A stretch of DNA of 64,000 nt from Megachile rotundata (taxonomy: Eukaryota > Arthropoda > Insecta > Hymenoptera > Megachilidae), in NCBI RefSeq assembly GCF_050947335.1, contig NC_134989.1, positions 11,603,501 through 11,667,500 on the forward strand, read 5' to 3'. Both the position numbers and the translations under genes were made by a program. Positions 36,153-48,599 of this stretch are shown here, in pieces. The notes below the pieces were generated by a model. That model saw only the letters and a program-made list of their open reading frames with translations. It searched no databases and was not told the DNA's origin. Position 1 is the first letter of the stretch. Each line of letters begins with the position of its first letter.

Positions 36153-38604
36153 ATGTTGTTCCCATGTTTGGCGTTAATTGCAGTTCTGTATCCATCCATG
36201 GTGCCCCAGGTATCCGCAGAAGGTTTGTAAAAGTTAATTTTTTTCCAACTGTAATGTCTATGTATTACCGAACAAAAACAAATTGAAAAATGTTCAACCT
36301 ATTCGTTTAAATATTGTCAATTGAAAGATTAGTATAAAGTAAACGTGTTCGATGAAGTATACTAAGGGCCCCGAAATTCATAGTAACAAGATAATCAGTA
36401 CTTTCAGAAAATACCGTCCTATATTCTTTCATTAATTTTCTTTGAAACAAGTATAATTAGTTCACTTTATAAATAATAACAAAAGAAAGCAATATGACCA
36501 ATTCACTTCAACTTTCATTAAATTCATAAACCATTCACAAAATATTTGTGAATATTGGAGTTAAATGAATACACTAAATGAATACTAGAGTTAAAAATAC
36601 TGCTTTTCAGGTGAATCATGCATACGAAACAACCTACAAGGCGTCTGCATTAACATATTGTCCTGTCCGTATTTATTATATGTACAAAAAACTCAGCCAG
36701 AAGCTAGCGAATACTTGACGAACGCGACTTGCTATGACGCCGACAAGAATTCAATTGTGTGTTGCCCTCAGGACGACTCAAAAGATATTAAGGAAATAAG
36801 GGACAGTCCGTATGGGCTATTGCAACCACCGAATTGTGGCTTCAGCAATGCCTCACATTATGTGTTCGATGTGCGTGTTAGCGGTGCTGCTGTGCCAGCT
36901 GAACCTGGTATGTAGATTATATCTCGCTTTCTTTTATGTTTTTTGATTAATTTGTCTGTGGGTAGAATCAACAACGTAACAGTGTAAATTTAATTGGGGA
37001 ATAAATTTCGACAATTCCACATTGCTGCATCCCCAAATTCCAACGTCCCTAATTTTCTATATCTCAAAATTTCTACGTTGCCAAATTGTTACCTCCCCAA
37101 ATTCCCATATCCCCAAGTTTCTACATCCCTAAATTTCCAAGTCCCCATATTTCCACATTCCCAAATTCCCATATCACCAAATTCCCACATCCTCAAATTC
37201 TCACATCCCCAAATTCCCTAATTCCCAAATTCTCACATCCCAAATTCTCACATCTCCAAATTCCCACATCCCCAAATTCCCACATCACCAAATTTCCACA
37301 TCCCCAAATTTCCAAATTCCCAAATTCCCACATTCCCAAATTCCCACATCCCCAAATTCTCACACCCCAAATTCTCACATCTCCAAATTCCCACATTCCC
37401 AATTGTTAAATTTCCAAATCTCTTAAAACTCCCCTTGAGTCTCCCCAATTTTAATTTCAGCACCTAAATTATCTAATGTACATTAGCAATGTTTACAATA
37501 TTTCAGGTGCATGGCCCTGGCTAGCAGCCTTAGGCTACGAGAATAAAAGCAATCCATCTCAACCAAAATGGCTGTGCGGAGGATCCTTGATATCCTCCAG
37601 ACACATTTTGACTGCCGCCCACTGTATTACCGATGGTTTGTACACCGTCCGCATTGGGGACCTAGATTTATTCAGCGATGACGACGGTGTTCAACCTGTT
37701 CAATTGGGAATTGACAAAGTAACAATTCATCCCCAATATGGCACCTCGTCGACCGCCAACGATATAGCTGTTATCTGGTTGAACGACAATGTGGAATTTT
37801 CCGGTAAGTATCAATGCTATAAATATCCATTCTTCCTCGAAATACAAATTTCAAGTGTTCATTGAAATTCTGTTCGAAATTAACGAATAGAAGTTTCGTT
37901 AAGAATGAAAATATATGAATCGTTTTTGTCTTTTTACTTTCAGAGCACATCCGTCCGATTTGTCTCCCAGTAAGGCCTTCCCTTCGGAACAATGATTTCG
38001 TAAAATCCTATCTGTTCATTGCTGGATGGGGATCAGTTAAAGCAAGTAAATAAATTCGTTCGCTATTTTCCAATGTAAATATTATTTGAATATTCTTTCA
38101 TTTGACTTTCTCGCCAGGCAGCAGTGTTATTAGCCCAGTTCTTAAGGAGGTGCTGGTACCGGTAGTTAGTAATGCAGCTTGCAATGATGCATATTCCCGA
38201 AGAAATGCCTCTGTCATCGATGATCGAGTATTGTGTGCTGGATATGCTGGTGGTGGAAAGGATGCTTGCCGGGTAAAGTCACGAAATTTATCACACCTTC
38301 TTCAAATTTGCAGACATTTCCTCAGTCATTACTTTCCACTTTAGCAAATGCAAACTTAGTCATGCAACGTTTAAAAATTCGATAAAATCACTTCATAAAA
38401 AAATAATTCGGTGAAATGTAGAAGGATTAATTTTTCATAATTTTGTAGGGTGACAGCGGAGGACCTTTGATGTTGCCGCAGCGCCGGTACTTCTTCCAAA
38501 TTGGAGTAGTTTCGTTCGGTTTAGGATGCGGCCTGCCTGGATATCCTGGTGTTTATACTAGAGTGACGGAATTCCTGGATTTCATTATCTCTGCGATGGA
38601 GTAA
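36153..38604 (+). CDS. CLIP-domain serine protease, copy C, with diverged CLIP and activation region
   Basis: Exons 36153-36222, 36611-36907, 37507-37803, 37944-38045, 38118-38272 and 38449-38604 join in phase to about 358 residues. The six CLIP cysteines and the catalytic triad (LTAAHC, NDIAVIWL, GDSGGP) are present. The junction after the CLIP linker is longer and reads YVFDVRVSGAAVP in place of HQRVVGGVP, so Arg is kept but the mature N-terminus would be VSGA. The CLIP domain also has more changes than the others (SCPYLLYVQKTQPEA). Exon 5 uses the acceptor CTCGCCAG, shared with copy D, while A and B use TTCTGCAG; exons 5 of C and D are one codon longer. This groups C with D for the 3' half. 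Confidence 0.9.
36990..37420 (-). repeat. C-rich minisatellite in copy C intron 2
   Basis: Units such as CCAAATTCCCACATCCCC repeat for about 400 bases, closely like the array of copy A (27357-27780), including shared variant order at both ends. Confidence 0.9.
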
Positions 38605-39385
38605 TTGAAAAATAGTCAAGAAGCTTAATGTCGCTCTCACTCCGGTTAAAAACCTTGGACTGTAAATAATCTCTGCAAATGCTCTTAGTTGCACATCGAT
38701 TAACGTCTTCTGTTAAACGAACGATTTTGCACTGAAAGTGTTTCTGAAACGCGAAGGAGTTTGTTAAATAATCTTGATTAATCTTAATTAATCGCTCTGC
38801 ATCTTCTGCGACGAACATATTTTGTGCAATTACGCAGTTTGGTTCCATTGAATCGAATTTATGATTTACATTTTAGAACACTGGAAGAATGTTATCGAAC
38901 CTTGTTTTTTGTGCATTGAAATATTGAGGAAAAGTTGAATAAAGAAGATCTTTTCTCGACCATGATGTAACGCCACGAAAATGCCGCATAAATGTCGATT
39001 TATGAATACTAATGTGAAGTTTGAACAAAAACTTGTTCTGTTCAAAATAATTTCCATTTTGCATGTATCTTTGGTGACACAAACAAATGCTTATCTCAAA
39101 CTTGACACAGCTTCTATCCAGAATCCAATATAGATCTATACTTTTTATGTCTTTCAATGTGATTTACTTATACGAATTCCTTTGAACGTTGTCATTGTAG
39201 CTCCAAAATAAAATGATTTATTTATTCTAATGAATGGTTCCCGAAATTGTTTAACCCTTTTAAATAGCGGCCATCGTGATGAGAAATCCTCAATCGGACG
39301 CGAGTCGTGCCAGAAGAAGGTTCGTTGTGAGTTGTCGTGAACTTAGTGTCTCACAGAAATCGACTATTTATTGAATAGTCACGTG

Positions 39386-39422
39386 TATAAAAATTTATTG
39401 AATAATCAGGTATAATTCAGTT
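39386..39422 (+). promoter_or_regulatory. Promoter of protease copy D
   Basis: TATAAAAA at 39386 and TCAGTT at 39417 keep the spacing of the other copies. Confidence 0.65.
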
Positions 39423-39853
39423 AAGCTCATTCAGAAGCTCGAAGTTTAACGAAAAGGTCACTCCGTGTAGAGTAGTACGCGAAGAGTACTAAAAAAAATT
39501 ATAGACGAGATACCAATAATTACAGTCTTTTACTTTGTAATTTTTATAGTCATTACCTGTTTTGTGATAAATTATTCTAAAGTGAATTATCTGCGAAATT
39601 TGTGAGATTTGGTGTATGAACAGAGCTTCATGTATTTTAAATTATTTTATACTTATTGAATAATATTCCATGTGACACGTAAATTAAATTCACTTCAAAT
39701 ACGACAATGTGATGTTTTCATATAGTTATAATCCTATGAATTATATCACTGCAATTTGTATTTTTTTTAAAATATTTGTAGAAATTGATATTCGTATGTT
39801 TTGATGCGATACTGAACCTTCTCTTTCTTTTCAGAAACCCAGCGATAGGAAAT

Positions 39854-42063
39854 ATGTTGTTCCCATGTTTGGTGTTAATTGCAGTTCTGTATCCATCAAT
39901 GGTTCCCCAAGTATCCGCAGAAGGTTTGTAAAAGAAATTTTTTTCCAACTGTAATATCTATGTAATACCGAACAAAAACAAATTGAAAAATGTTCAACTT
40001 ATTCGTTTAAATATTGTCAATTGAATGACTAGTTTAAAGTAAACGTGTTCGATGAAGTATACTAAGAGCCACGAAATTCACAGTAACAAGATAATCAGTA
40101 CTTTCAGAAAATACTTTCCTATATTCTTTTACACTTCATTAATTTTTTGGTGAAACAAGTATAATTAGTTCATGCTATAAATAACAAAAGGAGGCAATAT
40201 GACTAATTCACGGCTTTCATTAAATTCATAAACTATTCACAAAATATTTGTGAATATTAGACTTAAATGAATACGCTAAATGAATAGTAGAGTTAAATGA
40301 ATACTGGAGTTAAAAATACTGCTTTTTAGGTGAACCATGTACACGAAACAAACTTCAAGGCGTCTGCATTAACATACGGTCCTGTCCGTATTTAATATAT
40401 GTACTAGAAACTTATGGCACGGCAGCCAAAGAATACTTGACGAACGCTGTTTGCTATAACACCGGCAAGGATCCAATTGTTTGTTGCCCTCAAAACAACT
40501 CAAGCGATAGTAAGGAAATAAGGGACAGTCCGTATGGGCCATTGCAACCACCGGATTGTGGTTTCAGCAGTGTCGCGCATCACAGAGTTGTTGGTGGTGT
40601 GCCTGCTGAGCCTGGTACGTAGGTCATATCCTGACTTTTATGTTTTTTAATTCATTTATCTGTGGGTGTATCAACATTGTAAATTCAATTGGGGAATAAA
40701 TTTCGGCAATCTCACATTGTTACATCCCCAAATTCCAACGTCCTCAAACTTCTGTACCTCCAAACTTCTACGTTGCCAAATTGTAACATCCCTGAATTCC
40801 CACATCCTCCATCTTCTATATCCCCAAATTGCTACGTCGCCATATTTCCACATTCCTAAATTTCTAAATCCCCAAATTCCTACACCCCCAATTGTCAAAT
40901 CCCCAAATCTTTTAAAACTTGACCCTCCCTATTTTAATTTCAACAATTAAATTATGTACTGTATATTAACAGTGTTTACAATATTTCAGGTGCATGGCCT
41001 TGGATAGCAGCTTTGGGCTACGAGAATAAAAGCATTTCATCGCAAACAATATGGATGTGCGGAGGATCCTTGATATCCTCCAGACACGTTTTGACTGCCG
41101 CTCACTGTATTACCGATGATTTGTACACCGTCCGCATTGGGGACCTAGATTTATTCAGCGATAACGACGGTGTTCAACCTGTTCAATTGGGAATTGACAA
41201 AGTAACAGTTCATACGGCTAACGATATAGCTGTTATCAGGTTGAGCGATGATGTGCAATTTTCCGGTAAGTGTCAATGCTATAAATATCCATTCTTCCTC
41301 GAAATAACAATTTCAGGTGTTCATTGAAATTCTATTCGAAATTAACGAATAGAAGTTTCGTTAAGAATGAAAATATCTGGATCGTTTTTGTCTTTTTACT
41401 TTCAGATTACGTTCGCCCGATTTGTCTCCCAGTAGGGCCTTCCCTTCAGAATAATGATTTCGTACGAGCCTTTCCATTCGTTGCTGGATGGGGATCACTT
41501 GAATCAGGTAAATAAATTCTTTCCCTATTTTTCAATGTAAATTTTATTTAAACATTCTTTCATTTGACTTGCTCGCCAGGGAGCCGTATTATTAGCCCGA
41601 TTCTTATGGAGGCACAGGTACCGGTAGTTAATAATGCGGCTTGTAATAATGCATATTCTCGATTCCAAGCCGCTGTCATCGACGATCGAGTATTGTGTGC
41701 TGGATATGCTCGTGGTGGAAAGGATGCTTGCCAGGTAAAGTCACAAAATTCATGAAACTTTCAAATTCGCAAACTTCTACGCAGCCATTAATTTCCATTT
41801 TAGCGAATGCAAACTTTGTCATGCAGCGCTTAAAAATTCGATAAATACACTTCATAAAAAAATAATTCGGTGAAATGCAGAAGGTTTAATTCTTCATAAT
41901 TTTGTAGGGTGACAGCGGAGGACCTTTGATGTTGCCGCAGCGCCAGCATTTTTTCCAAATTGGAGTGGTTTCGTACGGTCATGGGTGCGGTCTGCCTGGT
42001 TCTCCTGGTGTTTATATTAGAGTCACCAAATTCCTGGATTTCATTATCTCTGCGATGCAGTAA
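39854..42063 (+). CDS. CLIP-domain trypsin-like serine protease, copy D, with shortened loop
   Basis: Exons 39854-39923, 40330-40614, 40990-41265, 41406-41507, 41580-41734 and 41908-42063 join in phase to about 347 residues. Signal peptide, six CLIP cysteines, activation site HHR|VVGG, catalytic triad and specificity Asp are intact. Relative to A-C, seven codons are missing just before the catalytic Asp: VTVHTANDIAVI replaces VTVHPQYSTSSTVNDIAII. This is the surface loop that borders the S2-S4 substrate subsites in chymotrypsin-like enzymes, so substrate choice may differ. The acceptor of exon 2 is TTTTTAG where the others have TTTTCAG. This is the last copy of the array; the flank after it starts like the 17.5 and 29.3 kb flank units and then diverges. 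Confidence 0.92.
40700..40920 (-). repeat. C-rich minisatellite in copy D intron 2
   Basis: Degenerate units of CCCCAAATTCC type in the same intron and orientation as in A-C. Confidence 0.8.
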
Positions 42064-42874
42064 TCGAAAAGTATTCAAGAAGCTTAAGGTTTCACCCACT
42101 CTGAATAAAAATCTTAGACTATAAATAATGTTTGTAAATGCTGTTAGTTCCACCTCCATTAGAGTCTTTTGTTAAACGAACGCTTTTGCACTGAAAGTGT
42201 TTGTGAAACGCGAAGGACTTTGTTAATCAATCTTGATTAAAATATAATTTAAACTATTTTTCAGATTTATTTATAATTTCGTGCCGTATGGAGAGATCGT
42301 TTTTTTATTGTTAATTTATTTTCTGCATTTTTTATAATTCATTGCAATAAATGTGATTTACGTATGGAATAGAAAGTCATAAATGACATTAATTAATTTT
42401 TGTATTTCCAAATTTTCAATGTACTAATCATCAAATATTCAGATTTCCAAATTTCTTTCCCGTTTTAAAATCCACTAATGATTTTATTTATGCATCGTTC
42501 TGTTAGTTATTTATGGGATTACGATTAAGACAGAATTGAATTTCGCGCCAGTGCGGCGTCATTTTGAACGTTCGAATACTCTTTAGCGCTAACTTTCTTC
42601 CTACTTAATTTTCTTCCTTATTTCCTTATTTGTTGCGCAATGAGAAGTTTCAAGTACTGTTTTCAACATTAGTATATCGATTTTAAAAGCAACAAATTTG
42701 ATTTCATATTACGCTACATTTTCTAACGCTGCGTAAAAGACCAATACAATGAATCAGCACGAATGAAACACACACATTTATTAGTTGTACCGAGACTGAT
42801 AACAGATTATCATGAATTTATTTCTTCGCGCGTAACGGGAAATTTAGTACGCGTTTGTGACGCTAGATGACAGG
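42064..42874. other. Spacer between the protease array and the pyrophosphatase gene
   Basis: The first 240 bases resemble the 3' flank of copy A. The rest holds the pyrophosphatase promoter; no specific element was assigned. Confidence 0.4.
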
Positions 42875-45639
42875 ATGTCGCTGATAACGCTACACGTGTT
42901 ACGTTGCCGAGGTTTCAAAAAGTTGACTGTTCCGCTCAGATTAGTAGCGACCGGTACTTTCGCACAACCGCAAACGTGTTCAGCGCTCGAGAAACAACTC
43001 ACAAAAATGTCGTACACCGCTGTAGAGAAAGGTGCACTAAACGGCTCTGATTACAGAGTTTATTTCAGTAAGTATTTTAGAACATAACCTTACATGCACT
43101 TTCAGTTTCCGACTGATTGTTTTTCAAAGGTCGAGGGTCAACGTATAGGTCAAATCTTCATTGCAAATTTAAAATATGTAATTATATTACACAGCAGATT
43201 TTTATTATGTAATCGTTTTATTCGGTACTTCTCTCTTGTAATACGCTCAAGATATGACTTCTAATTTTTTTGCATAATTAGTTTTACCTTGTGATCTTAT
43301 CATCTATTCATAATTCTTAATGCTGCAATTTTTTTAAACTCAATGAAATTTTGTTTGCATTCTTATTCTTTACATGTCTCAAACTTTCTATAATGTCAGT
43401 ATGACAGTTGTTTTAGTGAAAGGATTGAAATATTTGCATCATGCTAGGACTAGATATGTAGAGTGTAGATGTTTTTTGTTTGCTTTGCTGCCTTAGTTTT
43501 ATCAAGATTTCAATGCTAAGGACTTTTTGTTTGAAATCTTAGGAATTTTAATGAATATCTGACATGGTTGATCAATCAATAATTCTAAATTTGAAATGGT
43601 ATTTAGTTCTAATATATGTTGTATGTATATATATATTGTAGGAAATGAAACTGGCCCAATTTCACCCATGCATGACATTCCACTTTATGCTGATGAAGCT
43701 AATAAAGTAATGAACATGGTTGTTGAGATACCAAGGTGGACAAATGCAAAGATGGAAATCAATCTTAAGGAAACATTAAATCCTATTAAGCAGGATGTTA
43801 AAAAAGGCAAATTAAGATATGTTGCAAATTGTTTCCCTCATCATGGATACATATGGAATTATGGTGCATTGCCACAGGTATAAATTATTTTAATTATTTA
43901 ATGTAGAGTTTCCCACATCTTCCAAAAGTCCCAAAATTCTATAGTTTTATCTGCAAAAAAATTTTTTTTGCGCTCATCAATGAATTCTGAGTCATTTAAT
44001 AGATCAGTATAGTTTAAGGGAACAATAGAATGCACCACAAAGGCATTTAATTGGTGTTTGATAACATTGTTGGCATCATTTTATCCTGTGACATCATTTA
44101 ATAGAATGACATCATCAATTTCATTGGCATCAACTTATTAAAGAAAATGTATAGTAGGATGGTTCATACACACTTCAATTTAAGTTTGTAGACACACTTC
44201 ATAGGAATGTATGAACAATGCCTTATCACATCTTATGTAAAGTCTTAAACTTAGTTCAAGGGTATCACATATTATCTAGTTGACTTCGTTTAATATGAAA
44301 TGTTTGATATCGCTTCTTTCATTCTCATATACGTGCATTTCTTTGCAAATATTTATTCTTATTGATATTAATAAAAAATTTTATTTACAGACCTGGGAAA
44401 ACCCTGAGGTACTGGATGAATCTACTGGATGCAAAGGAGACAATGATCCTATTGATGTCCTTGAAATAGGATATAGGGTACAAAATTTTAATTTTAAATC
44501 CATGAGTGATAAATTTTAATTTAAGTATAACAAGATATGGTTTTATTAGGTTGCAAAAAGAGGTGAAGTTTTGAAAGTAAAAGTTCTGGGTACTGTTGCA
44601 CTCATAGATGAGGGTATGTGGAATTTTGAATAAACAAGTAGTAATCTTTAAAAATTTTTATTTTATTTTGTTTGTTCACGATTTCAGGCGAAACGGATTG
44701 GAAAATAATCGTTATCGACGTTAATGATCCTTTGGCCGACCAAATGAATGGTAGCATTATTTATATCAAGTTATCTTTCTTAATCATTGACAATTTAATA
44801 AGTAATATATCGATTTATAAGGCATTATTCTATTATTATGTACCTATCTTATCAGACAAACATTTCCGCTTTATTCGCTGAATGTCCGTGGTATAATGGA
44901 TGCGTCATTGTAATCTATTTGATAAACAGGTTGATTAAGATACACGGAAATTTTTAACGTTGCAGATGTATCAGATATTGAGAAACATTATCCGGGCCTA
45001 ATGAAAGCTACCATTGAATGGTTCAAGATTTACAAAATTCCAGACGGTAAACCGGAGAATCAGTTTGCATTTAATGGAGAAGCAAAGTCAAGAGACTTTG
45101 CATTACGTATTGTGGAAGAAGTACATCAACACTGGCAAAACCTTATTAAGCGTGAAGCGCCAGCAGGAGGAATTGCATGGTTTGTAATGATGTCTTCAAA
45201 TTTAGAAACTTTTAGATTTTGCAAGCATCCGATGCTTCACTTAATCCGTTTATTTGAACGTTGCTTTATAAAAATTATGTTTACAGTACTAACGTAACTG
45301 TCGCTGGCAGTCCGTTCAAAATTACTGCAGAAGCTGCTGAAGAAATACTGGAAAAGGCTCCAGAGCCATCAGAACCTCAAGCAGTAGATCCAATAGGTAA
45401 GTCAAAATTTAAAAAATCACAAACATGTAACATACGAGATTTGATTTACATAACTTTATAACTTAATTTCAGTTGATAAAACTTATTTTATCTCAACGCT
45501 TCATCATAAGTTATAAACGCTTCGTATTTGATGCTATCTTTCTATGAATGTATATTGTTCTATTAATTATACAATGATTATCAAAATATTCTGATGTTTG
45601 ATTTCAGTCGATAAATGGCATTACGTGCACCTTAAGTGA
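42875..45639 (+). CDS. Nurf-38: Inorganic pyrophosphatase (Nurf-38/PPA1)
   Basis: Eight exons join in phase: 42875-43067, 43642-43877, 44391-44477, 44550-44613, 44688-44750, 44966-45179, 45287-45396 and 45608-45639, giving about 332 residues. The core has the family blocks SPMHDIPLYAD, VVEIPRWTNAKMEI, YIWNYGALPQTWE and the metal-binding signature GDNDPIDVLEIG, then KVLGTVALIDEGETDW and KIPDGKPENQFAF. The product cleaves pyrophosphate to two phosphates; the Drosophila form is also a NURF chromatin-remodelling subunit. The first ATG gives a 44-residue leader with several Arg and Lys and no acidic residues before position 40 (MSLITLHVLRCRGFKKLTVP), a possible mitochondrial presequence. The in-frame ATG at 43007 (MSYTAVEKG) gives the cytosolic or nuclear form. 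The C-terminus is VDKWHYVHLK. Confidence 0.95.
45473..45516 (+). other. Candidate alternative last exon of the pyrophosphatase gene
   Basis: A good acceptor (TTAATTTCAG) precedes 45473. In the phase set by exon 7 it reads VDKTYFISTLHHKL and a stop. The downstream exon at 45608 starts with the same VDK after a similar acceptor (TTGATTTCAG) and ends VDKWHYVHLK. The pair looks like an ancient or decayed exon duplication giving two C-termini. Confidence 0.5.
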
Positions 45640-47924
45640 GAATAAAAGGAAGGTATTTTCGCATCATTTGATGACTACACATGCTTGCTTGTTTTGATGG
45701 CACATACCGAAATATCACGTATTACTCCTTCGTTATAAGTTTTGATACATTCGATAGTTATAGAAAATATTTAAATATTGTAATATCTATGATATTATAA
45801 TATTTAAATATTGCAATATGTGCTCGCAGTACCGAAGCAAGCAGTACCTAAGCAAGATGAAACGTAGCAACACAACTTCATATGCGTACTATTATTTATT
45901 TTATATTGTTTAATGAAGAAGGGTTCTTTAATTGATTTCCAAATATGTACCTTTTTTCATATCATTTATTAAAACATGTTGCTGCATTGTACGTGGTAGT
46001 AAGCATACTCCTTTCCAAGGTTGTGATATATGATTTTCCATAAATATCTAGGAAGAGCTTATAGATGGAAAAAAATTTTCCAATATTTGTTATATTACAT
46101 ACATGTAATACAATAAAAACTAGTTTGCGATTCCAACTTTGTTACTTTTACCGGAGACCTTCAATCGTCACATTTCTCCCTCATTCCAAAAACTATTATA
46201 GTTAAAGTGCAAACTTAACAATTATGATAATATTGGTGCATAAATTCGACAAAATTAAAATCAATGAGCGGAGTCGATAAGTTAGGAGAGTTTAGACTAA
46301 AAGCATATCTAATAGCACCACGAGGACCGGCGGAATTGTGAAGAGGAGATCGTTTATACTTCGTAATCCCGTCGAAGGTGCGTGCTTGCCCGGTACACCC
46401 GCCGGAAGTGGTCTCGGAGGAGACATTCGTATCTACTTCGTAGTGTGTTTAAACATACAAGCTACGAGATATATATTGTGCAGCAGGACACACATCTACC
46501 TGGACCGAGGAGATGAATCGACCCATTGGTACAATAAATTTCCAAGCAAGATCCGACACAAAATAGAAAACGAATTGCAGCGAATATTGAATATATATAA
46601 ATTTTTATGTAATTTGTACACTTTCAAACTTCAAAATTTACGAATTGCAAGAACTTAATTTTAAAAATTCTAAATTGACGAATGTTGAACACATTAATGT
46701 TAGTTATATTAGCGTTAAAATTATATTTATCAACCGCGACGCAATTGTGCATATTAAAAAAGGAAGAACAAAGCTCGAAGGGCAATATTTAACAAATATG
46801 AAGTAGATACAGTTTTCTCCGCGTTGGCTTGGTAACGTTTCCCGCTTTGTCTTTCCCGCGATGCGATCTATTTTGTAGAGGAAATGCCTGTGACGTTGTC
46901 TTCCTGGTTTCTACTCCCGGGGGATGTGCTCGCGCGCTTCCCACCTGAGGAAAATAGCTGGGGACTGAAATACAGTACAGGTTGGCGCGGTAAGAAAATA
47001 GTAAGACAAATTGCTACGACAACTTACTGCTCGAGATACAGGTCTGTGCTTTTATGTCTCTAAGTATCTTCAAAGAAAGAGCACTGGAACTCAAAGAAAC
47101 ACTAGATAATATATAAAGTAGTACTTATGCTGCTACACTTTAAACCATAAAGTACATTACTAAAACTTTTAACATAATTTTACGATTAAATCGTTTATAG
47201 ATTCATAGCAAATATTATGAAAGAAACAAATTATTTTATTGAGAATTTCTATGCTTTTCGTTCTCGTTATTTTCCCGCCATTTTTTGTACCAACCCAAAA
47301 GCAGGCAATTAATAAATCAAAGTACTTTTAAACAATCGTTAACGTCTAAGTTATTTGTACAACTATTTGTATCGGTTAATTTAACGTCATTAAAGAAAAT
47401 AAAGGATAGACGCAATTCATTCTCCGCCGCATCATTTATCACGGAGCTTCTAATCTCGGACCAAGCTGTTACAGCGAAAAAGGTGTATTCCCAAGTTCGC
47501 GTCATTTTGCGGGAATTCTTCGCATTCTTTTTCCATCTCGTCTACCTGCTTTCGGAACAGAGAGCGTTAGAATTTCTCGGATTCCTAATTAATCACGGTT
47601 CGACTCGCTCTTTGGGTTAAACGGTGAAATGTCATCGTGCACAATGAAATGTGACGCTTCAAGACGAAGCATCGGTAGGAATTGCGGACTTGTTTAGGAG
47701 TTATCTGTCAAAGAGGATTCTAATCCGACACGAGCTCAAGAAGAAAGTATATATGGGTGCGTTCAGATCTTAAATTAAACGAGCAAGAACATTTGCTCGT
47801 GCTCGTTTAGTATCAGCAAAATTCTCGGTCACACCAAACAGTTGAATGCGGGCGAATATTTGTGAAGTTTGAACCGAGCGCTTAATTCGAATTCAATAGG
47901 GGACAGCTAGATAAAATTCAATTA
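45640..47924. other. Intergenic region after the pyrophosphatase gene
   Basis: The first 500 bases include the pyrophosphatase 3' untranslated region, with AATAAAA at 45642 and at 46111. Two open frames (46338-46658 and 47285-47620, 106 and 111 codons) lack recognisable domains, signal peptides or splice context and are not called as genes. A short CpG-rich stretch occurs at 46810-46990. Confidence 0.4.
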
Positions 47925-48435
47925 CACTATATTCAATTCGATATAATTAAATTCGGCGTTTCAGTTAGAAATGATCGAATTTGACATATTCGAATTTAGC
48001 ATGATTCAGTTCGAAATGGCTCAGTTTGACGCGTTTCAATTTGACGCGATTCAATTCGGCACGTTTATGACATGATCCTAAATAACTGCGAATTGAATCG
48101 TGTTAAATTGAATCACGAGGAATTGAAATATATGCAATTGAGTCACATGAAATTGTAATCTACCGAATTAAACCTTGTCGCATGAAATTGAATTATGTCG
48201 AATTACATTGTAATGCATTGAATTTAATAACGTGGAATTACGTTAAATTGCATAATATTGAATTACGTAGAATCGCAAAGCGTTGACTTAAAACATGTAG
48301 AATGGAATCGTGTCGAATGAAATCACGTGGAATTGAAACTTGTCGGTGCGAATCAGAGAAAATCGAATTACCCTGAATCGAGACGCACGGAACTAAAATA
48401 CGTCGAATTGAATCATGTCGGTCGAATAGTTTCAA
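47925..48435. repeat. Degenerate 20-22 bp minisatellite organised as an inverted pair
   Basis: The left half (47925-48065) repeats units like TTTGACGCGATTCAATTCGG. The right half (48085-48435) repeats the complementary form, such as GAATTGAATCGTGTCGAAT. The two halves are therefore head-to-head versions of one repeat. Confidence 0.7.
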
Positions 48436-48599
48436 CGATACGAGCGCCCTTATCATTAGTACATTCTGTCACATGGTGTATCCGAGCCGTCAAACAAAAT
48501 CTCTGAGCAACATTAAATTCACGCTCGAATACATTGAACGTGGGCGAAGAACAAACACTCGCTTGCCCAATCTAAACGCACCCTAAGAAGCTTCCCAAA

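Noticed and set aside
46338..46658. 106-codon frame between the pyrophosphatase gene and the CpG-rich region
   Set aside because: No domain, signal peptide or promoter context; composition changes along it.
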